Below are positions 1 to 8,053 of a DNA stretch of 64,000 nt, in pieces. Each line of letters begins with the position of its first letter. The first letter of the stretch is position 1. Both the position numbers and the translations under genes were made by a program. The stretch lies in contig NZ_JAGEOJ010000024.1 in NCBI RefSeq assembly GCF_017573505.1, forward strand, positions 1-64,000, read 5' to 3'. This DNA comes from Actinomadura barringtoniae (GTDB taxonomy: Bacteria; Actinomycetota; Actinomycetes; Streptosporangiales; Streptosporangiaceae). Below the pieces are notes generated by a model, which was not told the DNA's origin, ran no database searches, and saw nothing but the letters and a program-made list of their open reading frames with translations.

Positions 1-19
1 CCGCACCCGGACAGGCCGT

Positions 20-1324
20 TCATGACGCCCGCCGGAAGCTTGTGGACTCCATCAGGAACGCGGCCAGGTGACCGTTCGGCTGAGACTCGGTGGTCGGCGA
101 CGGACCCCGGTGAACGGAACGGATCGTGGGCTCGTCCAGGCACGCGCTGACCAGCGACGTGTCACCGGTCAGGAGGGTGACCACGAGCGAGTCGTTCAGT
201 GAGCCCGGCGTCCACGGAGCGACCCACGCGCAGGGGAACGGCATCTCGGGCCGGGGTCCGTCGCCGACCTCGCGGACGAGCGGGCGCAGGACGGCGCTTC
301 CGTCCCCCAGGTCGGTGCAGGTCCCGCCGACCGCCTCGGTGATCCGTCTCGCCTCCTTGACCGGCTGGACGGGCAGCGCGGCTGCGTGGTCGCACGGCGG
401 CAGGTCTGGCAGCGCGCGCAGCCGTTCGTCCAGGGCCGCCGCGACCGGGCCGGTGTCGCCGTCGACGAGGACGGTCGTGGTGTTGAGGCACTGCACGCCG
501 CCGTCGGCGGCGACGGCCTCGACGAGCAGGTCGAGGTGGTCCCGCCACGCGACGTCGCGGCCGATGAACGTCTTGGCGCGGCCGGGACCCCGCACGGCGA
601 CGCGCGGATCACCGGCGTGGGCGCGTACGACCTCGTCGCCGCCGTAGACCAGCGCCAGATCGGCCTCCGCCGCCAGCACGCCCGCTCCGGCGTGGTCGGC
701 CGGGAGCAGGGCGAGGTGACCGGGGTCGATACCGGCCGCGCGCAGGGCGCGGACCAGCCGCCGGGGCGTGAACGGGTCGCGGCGCGAGGGCCGCACCGCC
801 ACCCGGTAGCCCAGCGCGACGGCGACGAGCCACTCGTAGTGCGGCAGCGGATGGTTGCCCGGCGCGAGCACGGCCAGCAGCCGCCCGCGCCGCGTCCAGA
901 TCGCCGACACCCCCGGCGGCGCCTCCGCCATGGTCGTCTTGACGCCCCGCGGCACCTGCGCCCGCAGGATCGAGGGCATGGCGGCCGCCGCCGACGCGAT
1001 GAACCCCAGACCGCGATGGGCCGCCCGGATCGGGACGCCGCTGACCCGGGACTGAGCCGTGCAGTAGGCCTCGGGCGTCTCGCCGTCCAGCGTGGCGGTG
1101 GCGAACAGCCGCCCGCCCTCGGCCAGCGCCGCCAGCCGTTCGGCGAGCGGCTGGTCGGGCGACTCGCGCATCTCCTGCAGAACGCGCCGGATCAGCAGGG
1201 GAGGGGCCAGTCCGAGCGCGCCGACCAGGGACCCGGTGACGTCGGTCAGAGGCTCGCGTTCCAGCGACCGGTAGTCGCCCGCGGGCCGGATCACTTCGAC
1301 GCTCGGGACCTGGGCGTCACCCAC
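20..1324 (-). CDS. LuxC-like acyl-CoA reductase (aldehyde dehydrogenase superfamily)
   Basis: Predicted 434-aa NADPH-dependent reductase that would turn an acyl thioester or acyl-enzyme into an aldehyde. Visible: the ALDH nucleotide-binding stretch VLAPGNHPLPH (about residues 152-162), RPSRRDP after it, and a nucleophile region GGVQCLNTTT with Cys near residue 279. These resemble LuxC (PF05893) more than ordinary ALDHs. The GTG at 1324 is chosen because it lies one base past the TGA of the upstream LuxE-like gene and has GAAGGGG before it. The two genes are therefore an operon, consistent with a ligase/reductase pair. The stop is 20 bases from the window edge, so the downstream genes are unseen. 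An ordinary ALDH is the alternative. Confidence 0.75.
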   Translation of the reverse strand: MGDAQVPSVEVIRPAGDYRSLEREPLTDVTGSLVGALGLAPPLLIRRVLQEMRESPDQPLAERLAALAEGGRLFATATLDGETPEAYCTAQSRVSGVPIRAAHRGLGFIASAAAAMPSILRAQVPRGVKTTMAEAPPGVSAIWTRRGRLLAVLAPGNHPLPHYEWLVAVALGYRVAVRPSRRDPFTPRRLVRALRAAGIDPGHLALLPADHAGAGVLAAEADLALVYGGDEVVRAHAGDPRVAVRGPGRAKTFIGRDVAWRDHLDLLVEAVAADGGVQCLNTTTVLVDGDTGPVAAALDERLRALPDLPPCDHAAALPVQPVKEARRITEAVGGTCTDLGDGSAVLRPLVREVGDGPRPEMPFPCAWVAPWTPGSLNDSLVVTLLTGDTSLVSACLDEPTIRSVHRGPSPTTESQPNGHLAAFLMESTSFRRAS

Positions 1325-1325
1325 G

Positions 1326-2429
1326 TCAGTACACCCCTTCGACGACCTGGCGGCCCGCGACGGCCGCGGGGCGAACGTCGGCCAGCCCATCGCCGCGGAA
1401 TGCGGGCGGCGGGGCGACGCGGACCGCCAGGTCGCGCTCTGCGATGTTCGGCAGGAACAGATCCTTGGACAGGTGATGGAGCCGGACCTGCCCCCTGGCC
1501 CCGTACGGAACGGGCGAGCCGCTCCGCGGGTCCACCAGCTCGATCAGCGTGTGCGGATGGAACGGCTGGAAAACACAGGCGTGCTCGTCCCCGGGGACCG
1601 GCGGACGCTGCGGCGCGACGCCCATCAGCGTGTTGCCGTAGACACCGATCAGGGCGATGTCCGGGAAGATCTCCTCGCGCAGCAGCCGCAGTGTTTCCGG
1701 GGACGCTGCGACGCCCGACCAGATGATGGTCTGGACTCGCATCCGCACCAGATCGGCGAGCCTGGGACGGGCCGCGATCGCCTCCAGAACGGGAGGCGTC
1801 GCCCACAAGACCGCGACCTGCTGGGTCGCCAGCGTCCATCCGGCCTGGTCGAGGACATGGTGGATATAGGTCGTCAGGGCCCTGGAGCCGCCGTCCAGCT
1901 CGCATAGGCGCGCCCAGCGCGGATCGAAGTCGACGGTGAAGCAGGTCCCGCCGCGATGCGCGGCCGTCGTGGTGAACAGGTAGCCCGCCACGTGCGGGCC
2001 CGTCGGCCCCAGGTAGAGCCAGTTGCCCGCGCCCGGGACGCCGTGGTCGTCCAGCCGGTCCGACAGCCAGCGCATCGACCGCTCCCAGAAGCCGAGTTCG
2101 ACGATGCGCTTGGGCGGACCGGTCGTGCCGCCGCTCTCGAAGACCAGCGGGGGCGGCGCGTCCTTGGCGCGGCCGGCCGGGACCAGGTCCTCGACCGGCA
2201 CCGTCCGCCACTCGGCGCTGACGTCGGGGAAGCGAACGAGGTCGGCCGCCGTACGGACGTCGTGGCGCGGATCGAACGGCAGACCACCGGCCCGCCGCAG
2301 CCAGAACGGCGAGCCGGTGGCCGGGTCGAAATGCCATTCGACCGCGGCGCGGACGAGGTCGTCGGCGGCCGGGAGGTCGGCGAACGGCGCTTCGAGGAGC
2401 GGCTGAGGCGCGGCCATCAGACGCGCCAT
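1326..2429 (-). CDS. LuxE-like AMP-dependent acyl-protein/acyl-CoA synthetase
   Basis: 367-aa adenylate-forming enzyme that would activate a carboxylic acid with ATP. The P-loop FESGGTTGPPKRI is at about residues 97-109, and GVYGNTLMG later matches the A5 region. The protein is shorter than full acyl-CoA ligases (about 500 aa) and lacks a clear C-terminal lid with A10 lysine, as in LuxE or phenylacetate-CoA-ligase-like proteins. ATG at 2429 is fixed by GAGGAG eight bases upstream. It is followed at once by the LuxC-like reductase, so the pair probably reduces a fatty or aryl acid to an aldehyde. The substrate cannot be told from sequence. Confidence 0.7.
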   Translation of the reverse strand: MARLMAAPQPLLEAPFADLPAADDLVRAAVEWHFDPATGSPFWLRRAGGLPFDPRHDVRTAADLVRFPDVSAEWRTVPVEDLVPAGRAKDAPPPLVFESGGTTGPPKRIVELGFWERSMRWLSDRLDDHGVPGAGNWLYLGPTGPHVAGYLFTTTAAHRGGTCFTVDFDPRWARLCELDGGSRALTTYIHHVLDQAGWTLATQQVAVLWATPPVLEAIAARPRLADLVRMRVQTIIWSGVAASPETLRLLREEIFPDIALIGVYGNTLMGVAPQRPPVPGDEHACVFQPFHPHTLIELVDPRSGSPVPYGARGQVRLHHLSKDLFLPNIAERDLAVRVAPPPAFRGDGLADVRPAAVAGRQVVEGVY

Positions 2430-2479
2430 GGGTTCTACTCCTCACGCGAAGGCACCCCGAAAGAAGTGCGTGGAATTCT

Positions 2480-2508
2480 TCTTACGTGGCCTTGACTGGC
2501 CCTGCAAG
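2480..2508 (-). promoter_or_regulatory. Candidate sigma-A promoter of the LuxE/LuxC-like pair
   Basis: On the minus strand TTGCAG (2508-2503) and TAAGAA (2485-2480) are 17 bases apart. The -10 box ends 50 bases before the ATG at 2429. Seen by eye only; no start-site data. Confidence 0.4.
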
Positions 2509-2540
2509 AATCTGTCGGGGTCCGTATGCGGACGCCGGAT

Positions 2541-2810
2541 TCACCCGCGGCGGGTGAGGCGCGCGAGAGCGGCCAGGTAGGCCGCGGCGGCGGCGACGGG
2601 CGCGATCACCAGGAGCCACAGGGCCCAGTCGCCGAGCGAGCCGCCGTCCGCGTACGTCATGAGGGCGACCGCGACGGTCGCCGGCACCGCGCACAGGACG
2701 AGCGGCGCCTGCAGCCGGAACCAACCGCGCCGCGTCCCGGTGGATCGCGCGTCCAGGTAGTCGATGGCCGGCAGTCCGGCGGTGATGGCCAGCGCGATGA
2801 TGACGATCAT
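2541..2810 (-). CDS. Small two- to three-pass membrane protein of unknown function
   Basis: 89 aa. It opens with a hydrophobic helix (MIVIIALAITAGLPAI), then DYLDARSTGTRRGWFRLQ, a second helix (APLVLCAVPATVAVALM) and a third near the C-terminus (ALWLLVIAPVAAAAAYL), ending in basic residues. No family recognised. ATG at 2810 has GAGG seven bases upstream and overlaps the TGA of a 39-codon ORF, suggesting coupled translation. A longer in-frame reading to 3023 has Pro/Arg-rich out-of-frame character and was not used. Confidence 0.6.
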   Translation of the reverse strand: MIVIIALAITAGLPAIDYLDARSTGTRRGWFRLQAPLVLCAVPATVAVALMTYADGGSLGDWALWLLVIAPVAAAAAYLAALARLTRRG

Positions 2811-2926
2811 GAGTGCCTCGGCAGCAGGGCTCGGCGGTCCAGGGCGGTGAGGGCGGAGTCCAGCGGCGCCTGCCCGTCCCAGGCGATGACGAAGCGGCTC
2901 TTGTCCCTGACCGCATCCGGTACCAC
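2807..2926 (-). CDS. Possible 39-aa small protein coupled to the membrane protein
   Basis: A short frame reading GTG then VPDAVRDKSRFVIAWDG, ending LLPRHS, with its TGA inside the ATGA of the next gene. Composition looks protein-like (balanced charges, a hydrophobic strand) rather than shadow-like, and an in-frame TAA lies 17 codons upstream of the GTG. No clear ribosome site precedes the GTG. No family recognised. It could be the end of a decayed gene. Confidence 0.3.
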   Translation of the reverse strand: MVPDAVRDKSRFVIAWDGQAPLDSALTALDRRALLPRHS

Positions 2927-2989
2927 TGCGGCGACAACCCGCCCGACCGGGAAGAGCGTGTGTTATCCGGGGGTTCCTACGTGCGCCGA

Positions 2990-3020
2990 CCCCCGCCAAA
3001 ACTAAGATCAATGGCGGGGG
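2990..3020 (+). promoter_or_regulatory. Inverted repeat around a -10-like box upstream of pgi
   Basis: CCCCCGCCA (2990-2998) and TGGCGGGGG (3012-3020) form a perfect 9-bp stem whose 13-base loop contains TAAGAT (3003-3008). It lies 63 bases before the pgi ATG and upstream of the divergent small-protein genes. It could be an operator over a promoter or an RNA hairpin. No -35 box is evident. Confidence 0.35.
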
Positions 3021-3082
3021 CAACGAAGGTCCGGGAGGCGCCGGCGCGTGCCGATCGGTATATGCGGGGAGAAGATGTGGTC

Positions 3083-4726
3083 ATGACTGATATCACCGAG
3101 TCGCCCGAGTGGTCCGCCCTGGCGGAGCACCACACGGCGCTGGCCGGACGGCACCTGCGCGAGCTGTTCGCCGAGGACCCGGAGCGCGCCGAGCGGATGG
3201 CGGTGAGCGCCGCCGACCTCTACCTGGACTACTCCAAGCATCGGGCGACCGGCGAGACGCTGCGGCTGCTGCTCGCCCTCGCCGAGCGCGCCGGGCTGCG
3301 CGAGCGGATCGACGCGATGTTCCGCGGTGACCACATCAACGTCAGCGAGGACCGCGCCGTCCTGCACGAGGCGCTGCGCCTGCCGCGCGACGCCCGCCTG
3401 ACCGTGGACGGTCAGGACGTCGTCTCCGACGTGCACGCCGTGCTGGACAAGATGAGCGGCTTCTCCGACCGGGTGCGGTCGGGGGAGTGGACCGGCTTCA
3501 CCGGCAAGCCCATCACGACCGTCGTCAACATCGGCATCGGCGGCTCCGACCTCGGGCCCGCGATGGCCTACGAGGCGCTCGCCGACTACGCCGACGCCGG
3601 GATCACCGCGCGGTTCGTGTCCAACATCGACCCGGCCGACATCTCCGGCAAGCTGAAGGGGCTCGACCCCGAGCAGACGCTGTTCATCGTGGCGTCCAAG
3701 ACGTTCGGCACCCTGGAGACGCTGACCAACGCCAAGGTCGCGCGCCAGTGGCTGGTGGACGCGCTCGGTGACGAGAAGGCCGTGTCCCGGCACTTCGTGG
3801 CGGTCTCCACCAACGCCCAGCGGGTCGCCGACTTCGGCATCGACACCGACAACATGTTCGGCTTCTGGGACTGGGTCGGCGGGCGCTACTCCTACGACGG
3901 CGCGATCGGCCTGTCGCTGATGCTGGCCGTCGGGCCCGAGCGCTTCCGCGAGATGCTGTCGGGGTTCCACGCCATGGACGAGCACTTCAGGACCGCCCCG
4001 TTCGAGCAGAACATGCCGGTCCTCATGGGCCTGCTCGGGATCTGGTACAACGACTTCTTCGGCGCCCAGACCCGCGCCGTGCTCCCGTACAGCCAGCGCC
4101 TGCACCGCTTCCCCGCCTACCTCCAGCAGCTGACGATGGAGTCCAACGGCAAGTCGGTACGGGCCGACGGCGCCCCCGTCGTCGCGCAGACCGGCGAGAT
4201 CTTCTGGGGCGAGCCGGGCACCAACGGGCAGCACGCCTTCTACCAGCTGCTCCACCAGGGCACCCGGCTGGTCCCCGCCGACTTCATCGGCTTCGCCCAG
4301 CCCTTCGAGGACCACGACTCCGACGAGGGCGGCATGCATGACCTGCTGACCGCCAACCTGCTCGCGCAGACCTCGGCGCTGGCGTTCGGCAAGACCGCCG
4401 AGGAGATCGCCGCCGAGGGCACGCCCGCCGAGGTCGTCTCCCACAAGGTCATGCCGGGCAACCGCCCGACCAACACGATCCTGGTGCCCAAGCTCACGCC
4501 CGCGACCCTGGGCGCCCTCGTCGCGCTCTACGAGCACATCGTGTTCGTCGAGGGCACGATCTGGGGGATCGACTCCTTCGACCAGTGGGGCGTCGAGCTG
4601 GGCAAGGTCATGGCCAAGGACCTGGCGCCCGCCCTCACCTCGGCCGAGCCGCCGGCCGACGCCCCGGACGCCTCCACCAAGGAGCTCGTCCGCCGCTACC
4701 GGGAGCTGCGCGGCCGCTCGGTCTGA
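3083..4726 (+). CDS. pgi: Glucose-6-phosphate isomerase
   Basis: Cytoplasmic enzyme interconverting glucose 6-phosphate and fructose 6-phosphate in glycolysis/gluconeogenesis. 547 aa, close to E. coli Pgi (549). Visible: the phosphate-binding NIGIGGSDLGP (from about residue 149), family signature WVGGRYS (264-270), catalytic-base region MESNGKS with Glu near 353, and WGVELGK with Lys near 508. ATG at 3083 (MTDITESPEW) is preceded by GGAGAAG eight bases away. An in-frame ATG at 3062 is possible but overlaps that site. Monocistronic; a strong hairpin follows the stop. Confidence 0.97.
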   Translation: MTDITESPEWSALAEHHTALAGRHLRELFAEDPERAERMAVSAADLYLDYSKHRATGETLRLLLALAERAGLRERIDAMFRGDHINVSEDRAVLHEALRLPRDARLTVDGQDVVSDVHAVLDKMSGFSDRVRSGEWTGFTGKPITTVVNIGIGGSDLGPAMAYEALADYADAGITARFVSNIDPADISGKLKGLDPEQTLFIVASKTFGTLETLTNAKVARQWLVDALGDEKAVSRHFVAVSTNAQRVADFGIDTDNMFGFWDWVGGRYSYDGAIGLSLMLAVGPERFREMLSGFHAMDEHFRTAPFEQNMPVLMGLLGIWYNDFFGAQTRAVLPYSQRLHRFPAYLQQLTMESNGKSVRADGAPVVAQTGEIFWGEPGTNGQHAFYQLLHQGTRLVPADFIGFAQPFEDHDSDEGGMHDLLTANLLAQTSALAFGKTAEEIAAEGTPAEVVSHKVMPGNRPTNTILVPKLTPATLGALVALYEHIVFVEGTIWGIDSFDQWGVELGKVMAKDLAPALTSAEPPADAPDASTKELVRRYRELRGRSV

Positions 4727-4733
4727 ACGTGAA

Positions 4734-4761
4734 AGGCCCGCCGGAGCGATCCGGCGGGCCT
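4734..4761. terminator. Terminator hairpin between pgi and the EF-hand gene
   Basis: AGGCCCGCCGGA, loop GCGA, TCCGGCGGGCCT: a perfect 12-bp stem 8 bases after the pgi stop and 11 bases from the convergent EF-hand stop. It can serve both strands. There is no long U-tract, as is usual in high-GC actinomycetes. Confidence 0.8.
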
Positions 4762-4771
4762 CGACGCAAGG

Positions 4772-5002
4772 TCAGAGACGCTCGAGCAGTCCCTGCAACT
4801 CCTCGTAGGAGATGAAACCGTCCCGGTTGGTGTCGGCCTGCTCGAACCGGTCCTGGGTGTCGGCCCGGTTCCACGAGAGCCCCAGGCTCTCCAGGACCAG
4901 CGTGAACTCCATCAGATCGAGCCGGTCGTCCCCGCCGAGGTCCGCCCGCCGGAAGACGGTGAGCAGATCATCCTCGGGTTTGGTCGTCATCGCGCCCCTC
5001 AT
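4772..5002 (-). CDS. Small EF-hand calcium-binding protein
   Basis: 76-aa cytoplasmic protein with a pair of EF-hands like calerythrin or calmodulin halves. The second loop DTNRDGFISYEE has the canonical D-x-N-x-D-G-x-I-x-x-x-E ligands. The first, DLGGDDRLDLME, keeps acidic positions but is less regular. It probably buffers or senses Ca2+; the partner is unknown. ATG at 5002 is the longest start. An ATG at 4990 (MTTKPEDD) with GAGGGG four bases upstream is equally plausible. Lone gene, convergent with pgi. Confidence 0.8.
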   Translation of the reverse strand: MRGAMTTKPEDDLLTVFRRADLGGDDRLDLMEFTLVLESLGLSWNRADTQDRFEQADTNRDGFISYEELQGLLERL

Positions 5003-5064
5003 TTCGAATCAAACTTCTCGCATCATGACATAGTCGAGCAGCCTGACCGACGCGGAAACGCCGC

Positions 5065-5091
5065 CATGCCCGGACATGGACTCCGGGCATG
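5065..5091 (-). terminator. Hairpin after the PTS/SIS operon
   Basis: CATGCCCGG and CCGGGCATG pair as a 9-bp stem with a 9-base loop, 24 bases past the stop of the SIS-domain gene. Likely end of the PTS operon transcript. Confidence 0.6.
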
Positions 5092-5114
5092 CGGCGCGCG
5101 AACGGGGCTTCCGG

Positions 5115-5843
5115 CTAGCCGTTGGTGGTCAGCTCGGGGATGCGGGCCGCGTAGCGGGTGAGGAGGCGGGCGTTCACCTCGTCGCCGCCGGGGACGTTGG
5201 CGCTGGTCCAGCGGGGGAGCTCGATGCCCTGGGTCCTGGCCTGCTCGTCCAGCTCGGACAGCAGGAGCGACCAGACATAGGCGGCCAGGATCGTGGAGAC
5301 CGCGGCCGTACGGGGGTGCTCGGTCGGCTGGACGACGTCGCCAGGGGGGACGCAGGTGTCCAGGACGATCGTGCCGTGGTCGGCCAGCACCGAGTCGGTG
5401 CGGGAGGCGGCTCCGCGGGAGGCGCGTTCTGAGGTCACGGCGATGACGGGGACGCCGCGGGACTCGCACTCCTGGGCCGCCTCGACCGGGTAGGGGTTGC
5501 TGCCGCTGGTGGAGAAGACCACGGCGATGTCCGGCGGGGTGGGGTCGGCGGCCGCCATGACGGAACGGCCGATCCCCTCGCGGCGTTCCACGCGGGTGCT
5601 CTGGAGCGCCCCGGACAGCGGCATGATGTCGGGCTCCCAGATGGGGCGGACGGGGGCCAGGCCGCCCGCCCGGTAGAACGTCTCCAGGACCATCGCCAGG
5701 GAGTGCCCGGCGCCGGCCACGAACACGATGCCGTCGTCCTTGAGAGCGGTCAGGAGCAGTGCGGCGGCATCGGCTACCCGGGTGGCGTTCTGGCGGTCGA
5801 TGTCGTCGAGCAGGGCCCGGACCCGGCGGGGCTGGTCAGGCAT
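5115..5843 (-). CDS. SIS-domain sugar-phosphate protein (UPF0309-like)
   Basis: 242 aa with one SIS (sugar isomerase) domain. GAGHSLAMVLETFYRAGG (about residues 44-61) is the phosphosugar-binding start, and VVFSTSGSNPYPVEAA is the Ser-rich phosphate loop. The family binds or isomerises amino- or phospho-sugars. As last gene of a PTS operon it probably acts on the phosphorylated sugar made by the permease. ATG at 5843 has AAGGAGG nine bases upstream and overlaps the IIA gene by 8 bases. The exact substrate is not determinable. Confidence 0.8.
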   Translation of the reverse strand: MPDQPRRVRALLDDIDRQNATRVADAAALLLTALKDDGIVFVAGAGHSLAMVLETFYRAGGLAPVRPIWEPDIMPLSGALQSTRVERREGIGRSVMAAADPTPPDIAVVFSTSGSNPYPVEAAQECESRGVPVIAVTSERASRGAASRTDSVLADHGTIVLDTCVPPGDVVQPTEHPRTAAVSTILAAYVWSLLLSELDEQARTQGIELPRWTSANVPGGDEVNARLLTRYAARIPELTTNG

Positions 5844-6273
5844 CCGGAAGGGCCTCCTTGAGGGCTGCGCGCAGCGCTTCGGTGTCCGGCGCCGCCCTGA
5901 GGCGGTCGGCCAGGCCGGCCATGAGCGCGCGGGCGAGGGTGGACAGGGTCCCGACGTGCGCGTCGGGGTCGGGAGTGCAGAACGCGAGGAGAAGGTCGAC
6001 AGGGTCGTTGTCAGGATGCCCGAACTCCACCGGGGTGGACAGGCGGACCGCCGCGACGCCCACCGCGAGGCCTCCCTCCTCGGGGCGGGCGTGGACGAGG
6101 GCCAGGCCCTTGGACAGGACGATGTACGGCCCGTTCTCCTCCACGACCTTGACGCAGGCCTCGGGGTAGCCGGCGGCGGCCGCGCCCGCGTCGACCAGGA
6201 CGGCGGCCGTGTTCAGCACGGCCTCCCTCCAGTCGGCGGCGGGCACGGCGTCGCGGGCGGCGATCACGGTCAC
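5836..6273 (-). CDS. PTS EIIA component, fructose/ascorbate type
   Basis: 145-aa cytoplasmic phosphocarrier taking phosphate from HPr and passing it to the IIB protein. YIVLSKGLALVHARPEEGG surrounds the likely phospho-histidine His61, the PTS_EIIA_2 pattern seen in UlaC/SgaA and FruA/MtlA. GTG at 6273 overlaps the IIB stop (GTGA). The gene sits between IIB and the SIS protein. Confidence 0.85.
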   Translation of the reverse strand: MTVIAARDAVPAADWREAVLNTAAVLVDAGAAAAGYPEACVKVVEENGPYIVLSKGLALVHARPEEGGLAVGVAAVRLSTPVEFGHPDNDPVDLLLAFCTPDPDAHVGTLSTLARALMAGLADRLRAAPDTEALRAALKEALPDA

Positions 6274-6566
6274 CGGAGCCAGCCCTTGGCGGTCAGGCGC
6301 TCGCGGAGCTGCGCCTGGAGGCCGTCCTTGTCGAGGAAGTCGCTGACCGTGATCACGACCGGGGCCAGGTCCTCGATCTCACTGGTGTGCATGCCCTGGC
6401 CGATGATGACGTCCGGGGTCATCCCGCGTGCGCTGGAGATGTCGGTGTTCTCCACGCGGGCCTCCACGCCGAGGTCGCGCAGCGCGTCCTCGGCCGTCAT
6501 CTTCAGCATCAGGCTGGACCCCATGCCCACGCCGCAGACGGCGAGGATCTCCAGTGGCCTGTCCAT
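6270..6566 (-). CDS. PTS EIIB component, ascorbate (Ula/Sga) type
   Basis: 98-aa phosphocarrier. The P-loop VCGVGMGSSLMLK carries the phospho-cysteine at residue 11, as in UlaB/SgaB proteins. It receives phosphate from IIA and phosphorylates the sugar entering through IIC. ATG at 6566 is preceded by GAGGAG with a 6-base spacer. The 26-base gap to the IIC gene contains the 9-mer TGAACCACC followed directly by TGAACCACG. Confidence 0.85.
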   Translation of the reverse strand: MDRPLEILAVCGVGMGSSLMLKMTAEDALRDLGVEARVENTDISSARGMTPDVIIGQGMHTSEIEDLAPVVITVSDFLDKDGLQAQLRERLTAKGWLR

Positions 6567-6592
6567 GTGTCACTCCTCGTGGTTCAGGTGGT

Positions 6593-8023
6593 TCAGGCCC
6601 GCTCGGCGGCCGGCTCCTCCGCCGCGGGCTCTTCCGCTTCGATACGTGCCTTCTCCTTGCGGCCCAGGACGAGCAGGGCCGCGACGGTCGCGCCGAGCGC
6701 GACCACCGGGACGGCCCACACTCCCGCACCGCCGATGACCGGGTCGGTCGCCTTCATCAGCCAGGCGATCGCGTACCAGTCGGGGTCGGCGAGGGTGGCC
6801 AGCTCGGGCGCGGTCTTCTCGTACAGGCCCCAGGTCACGGCCTGGCCGATGGCCAGGATCAGGCCGCTCAGCACGCCGCCGAGCAGCGCTCCCCGCCAGC
6901 CCGCGACCGCGTTGCCGAACACGGCCGCCGCGCCGCCGACGAAGAACAGCATGATCATGGGCGGGGCCAGCGTGAACCAGCCCGCCGCCGCGAAGATCCC
7001 CAGGCAGGCCAGGAACACCACGGTGGAGGAGACGAAGCCGACCATGACGGCCGTCGGCGCCACCGGGAAGATGGTCGGCGCGTCCAGCGCGGGCCGGGTG
7101 CCCGGGATGACCCGGTCGCTGAAGCCCTTGAACGCCGGGACGATCTCGCCGAGGAACATCCGGACCCCGTACAGCAGGATCGCGATGCCGCCCGCGAAGC
7201 GGAGCCCGACCATCAGTCCCCACACCCACGGGGACAGCTTGTCGTCCATCTCGGCGGCGAGCTTGTTCACCACGCCGTCGTCGGCGAACGCGATGCCCAG
7301 CAGCATGATCACCGAGATGACCAGCGCGGTGCTGACGTTGACGTCCTTGAAGAACGACAGCTGCCGGGGGAGCTTCAGCTTCTCGGTGTCGTGCTGCTCG
7401 CGGTCGCCGAGCGGCCGGGCCAGCACGCCGGTCGCCAGGGCCGCCAGGGAGCTGGTGTGCGCGAAGCCGAACCGGTCGTCGGGCATCACCCGGCGCATCA
7501 GCGGCCGCATCCAGATCGGCTGCAGGGTCCAGTACGCGGCGACGAATCCCGCGCCGCACAGCACGAGCGTGAGCTGGTCGGCGTCGGGAGCCAGCAGGAC
7601 CAGCGAGGCGACGGTGACCGTGCTGACCCAGAACATCAGGTGGCCGGTCAGGTAGAGGTAGTGCGCCGCCGGGAACAGCCGGACGATCAGGACGTGCACC
7701 AGGAACGCGACGGTGATCACCAGTGCGATCGTGCCGCCCTGCTCCTGGAAGAAGTCGGTCAGGGTGTGCTCGGCCTTCGGCGGGTCGGTCCCCATGGCGC
7801 TGGCCAGCACGGTCTGGAAGCTGGTCAGGCCGCCGGTGAAGATCTCGACGCCGATGAACAGGATCACGACGCCGATGGTGGCGCGCAGGGCGCCCGCGAG
7901 GACGTCCTCGAAGCGCTTGCGCTGCAGGAGCAGCCCGGCGAGCGTGATGAGGCCGATGAGGATGGGCACCTGGCCGAACACGTTGTTCGCCAGGAAGGTC
8001 AGGATGTCCTTGATGATGTCCAA
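6593..8023 (-). CDS. PTS EIIC permease, UlaA (ascorbate) family
   Basis: 476-aa membrane permease with about 11-12 hydrophobic segments and a charged Ala/Glu-rich C-terminal tail. FGQVPILIGLITLAGLLLQ, an AHYLYLTGHLMFW segment and the conserved GEIVPAFKGFSD region match the UlaA/SgaT family (PF03611). This family is separate from the glucose/fructose PTS superfamily. Start is TTG at 8023, with GAGGGG five bases upstream. With separate IIB and IIA it forms a complete EII. UlaA relatives are often called ascorbate transporters, but in actinomycetes the substrate may be another sugar acid or sugar. Confidence 0.88.
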   Translation of the reverse strand: MDIIKDILTFLANNVFGQVPILIGLITLAGLLLQRKRFEDVLAGALRATIGVVILFIGVEIFTGGLTSFQTVLASAMGTDPPKAEHTLTDFFQEQGGTIALVITVAFLVHVLIVRLFPAAHYLYLTGHLMFWVSTVTVASLVLLAPDADQLTLVLCGAGFVAAYWTLQPIWMRPLMRRVMPDDRFGFAHTSSLAALATGVLARPLGDREQHDTEKLKLPRQLSFFKDVNVSTALVISVIMLLGIAFADDGVVNKLAAEMDDKLSPWVWGLMVGLRFAGGIAILLYGVRMFLGEIVPAFKGFSDRVIPGTRPALDAPTIFPVAPTAVMVGFVSSTVVFLACLGIFAAAGWFTLAPPMIMLFFVGGAAAVFGNAVAGWRGALLGGVLSGLILAIGQAVTWGLYEKTAPELATLADPDWYAIAWLMKATDPVIGGAGVWAVPVVALGATVAALLVLGRKEKARIEAEEPAAEEPAAERA

Positions 8024-8053
8024 GGCGTCCCCTCAGGTGGTTCTTGCGGGGTG

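Noticed and set aside
2813..3082. N-terminal 90-residue extension of pgi
   Set aside because: Crosses the divergent small-protein genes and has no Pgi homology; a good ribosome site stands before ATG 3083.
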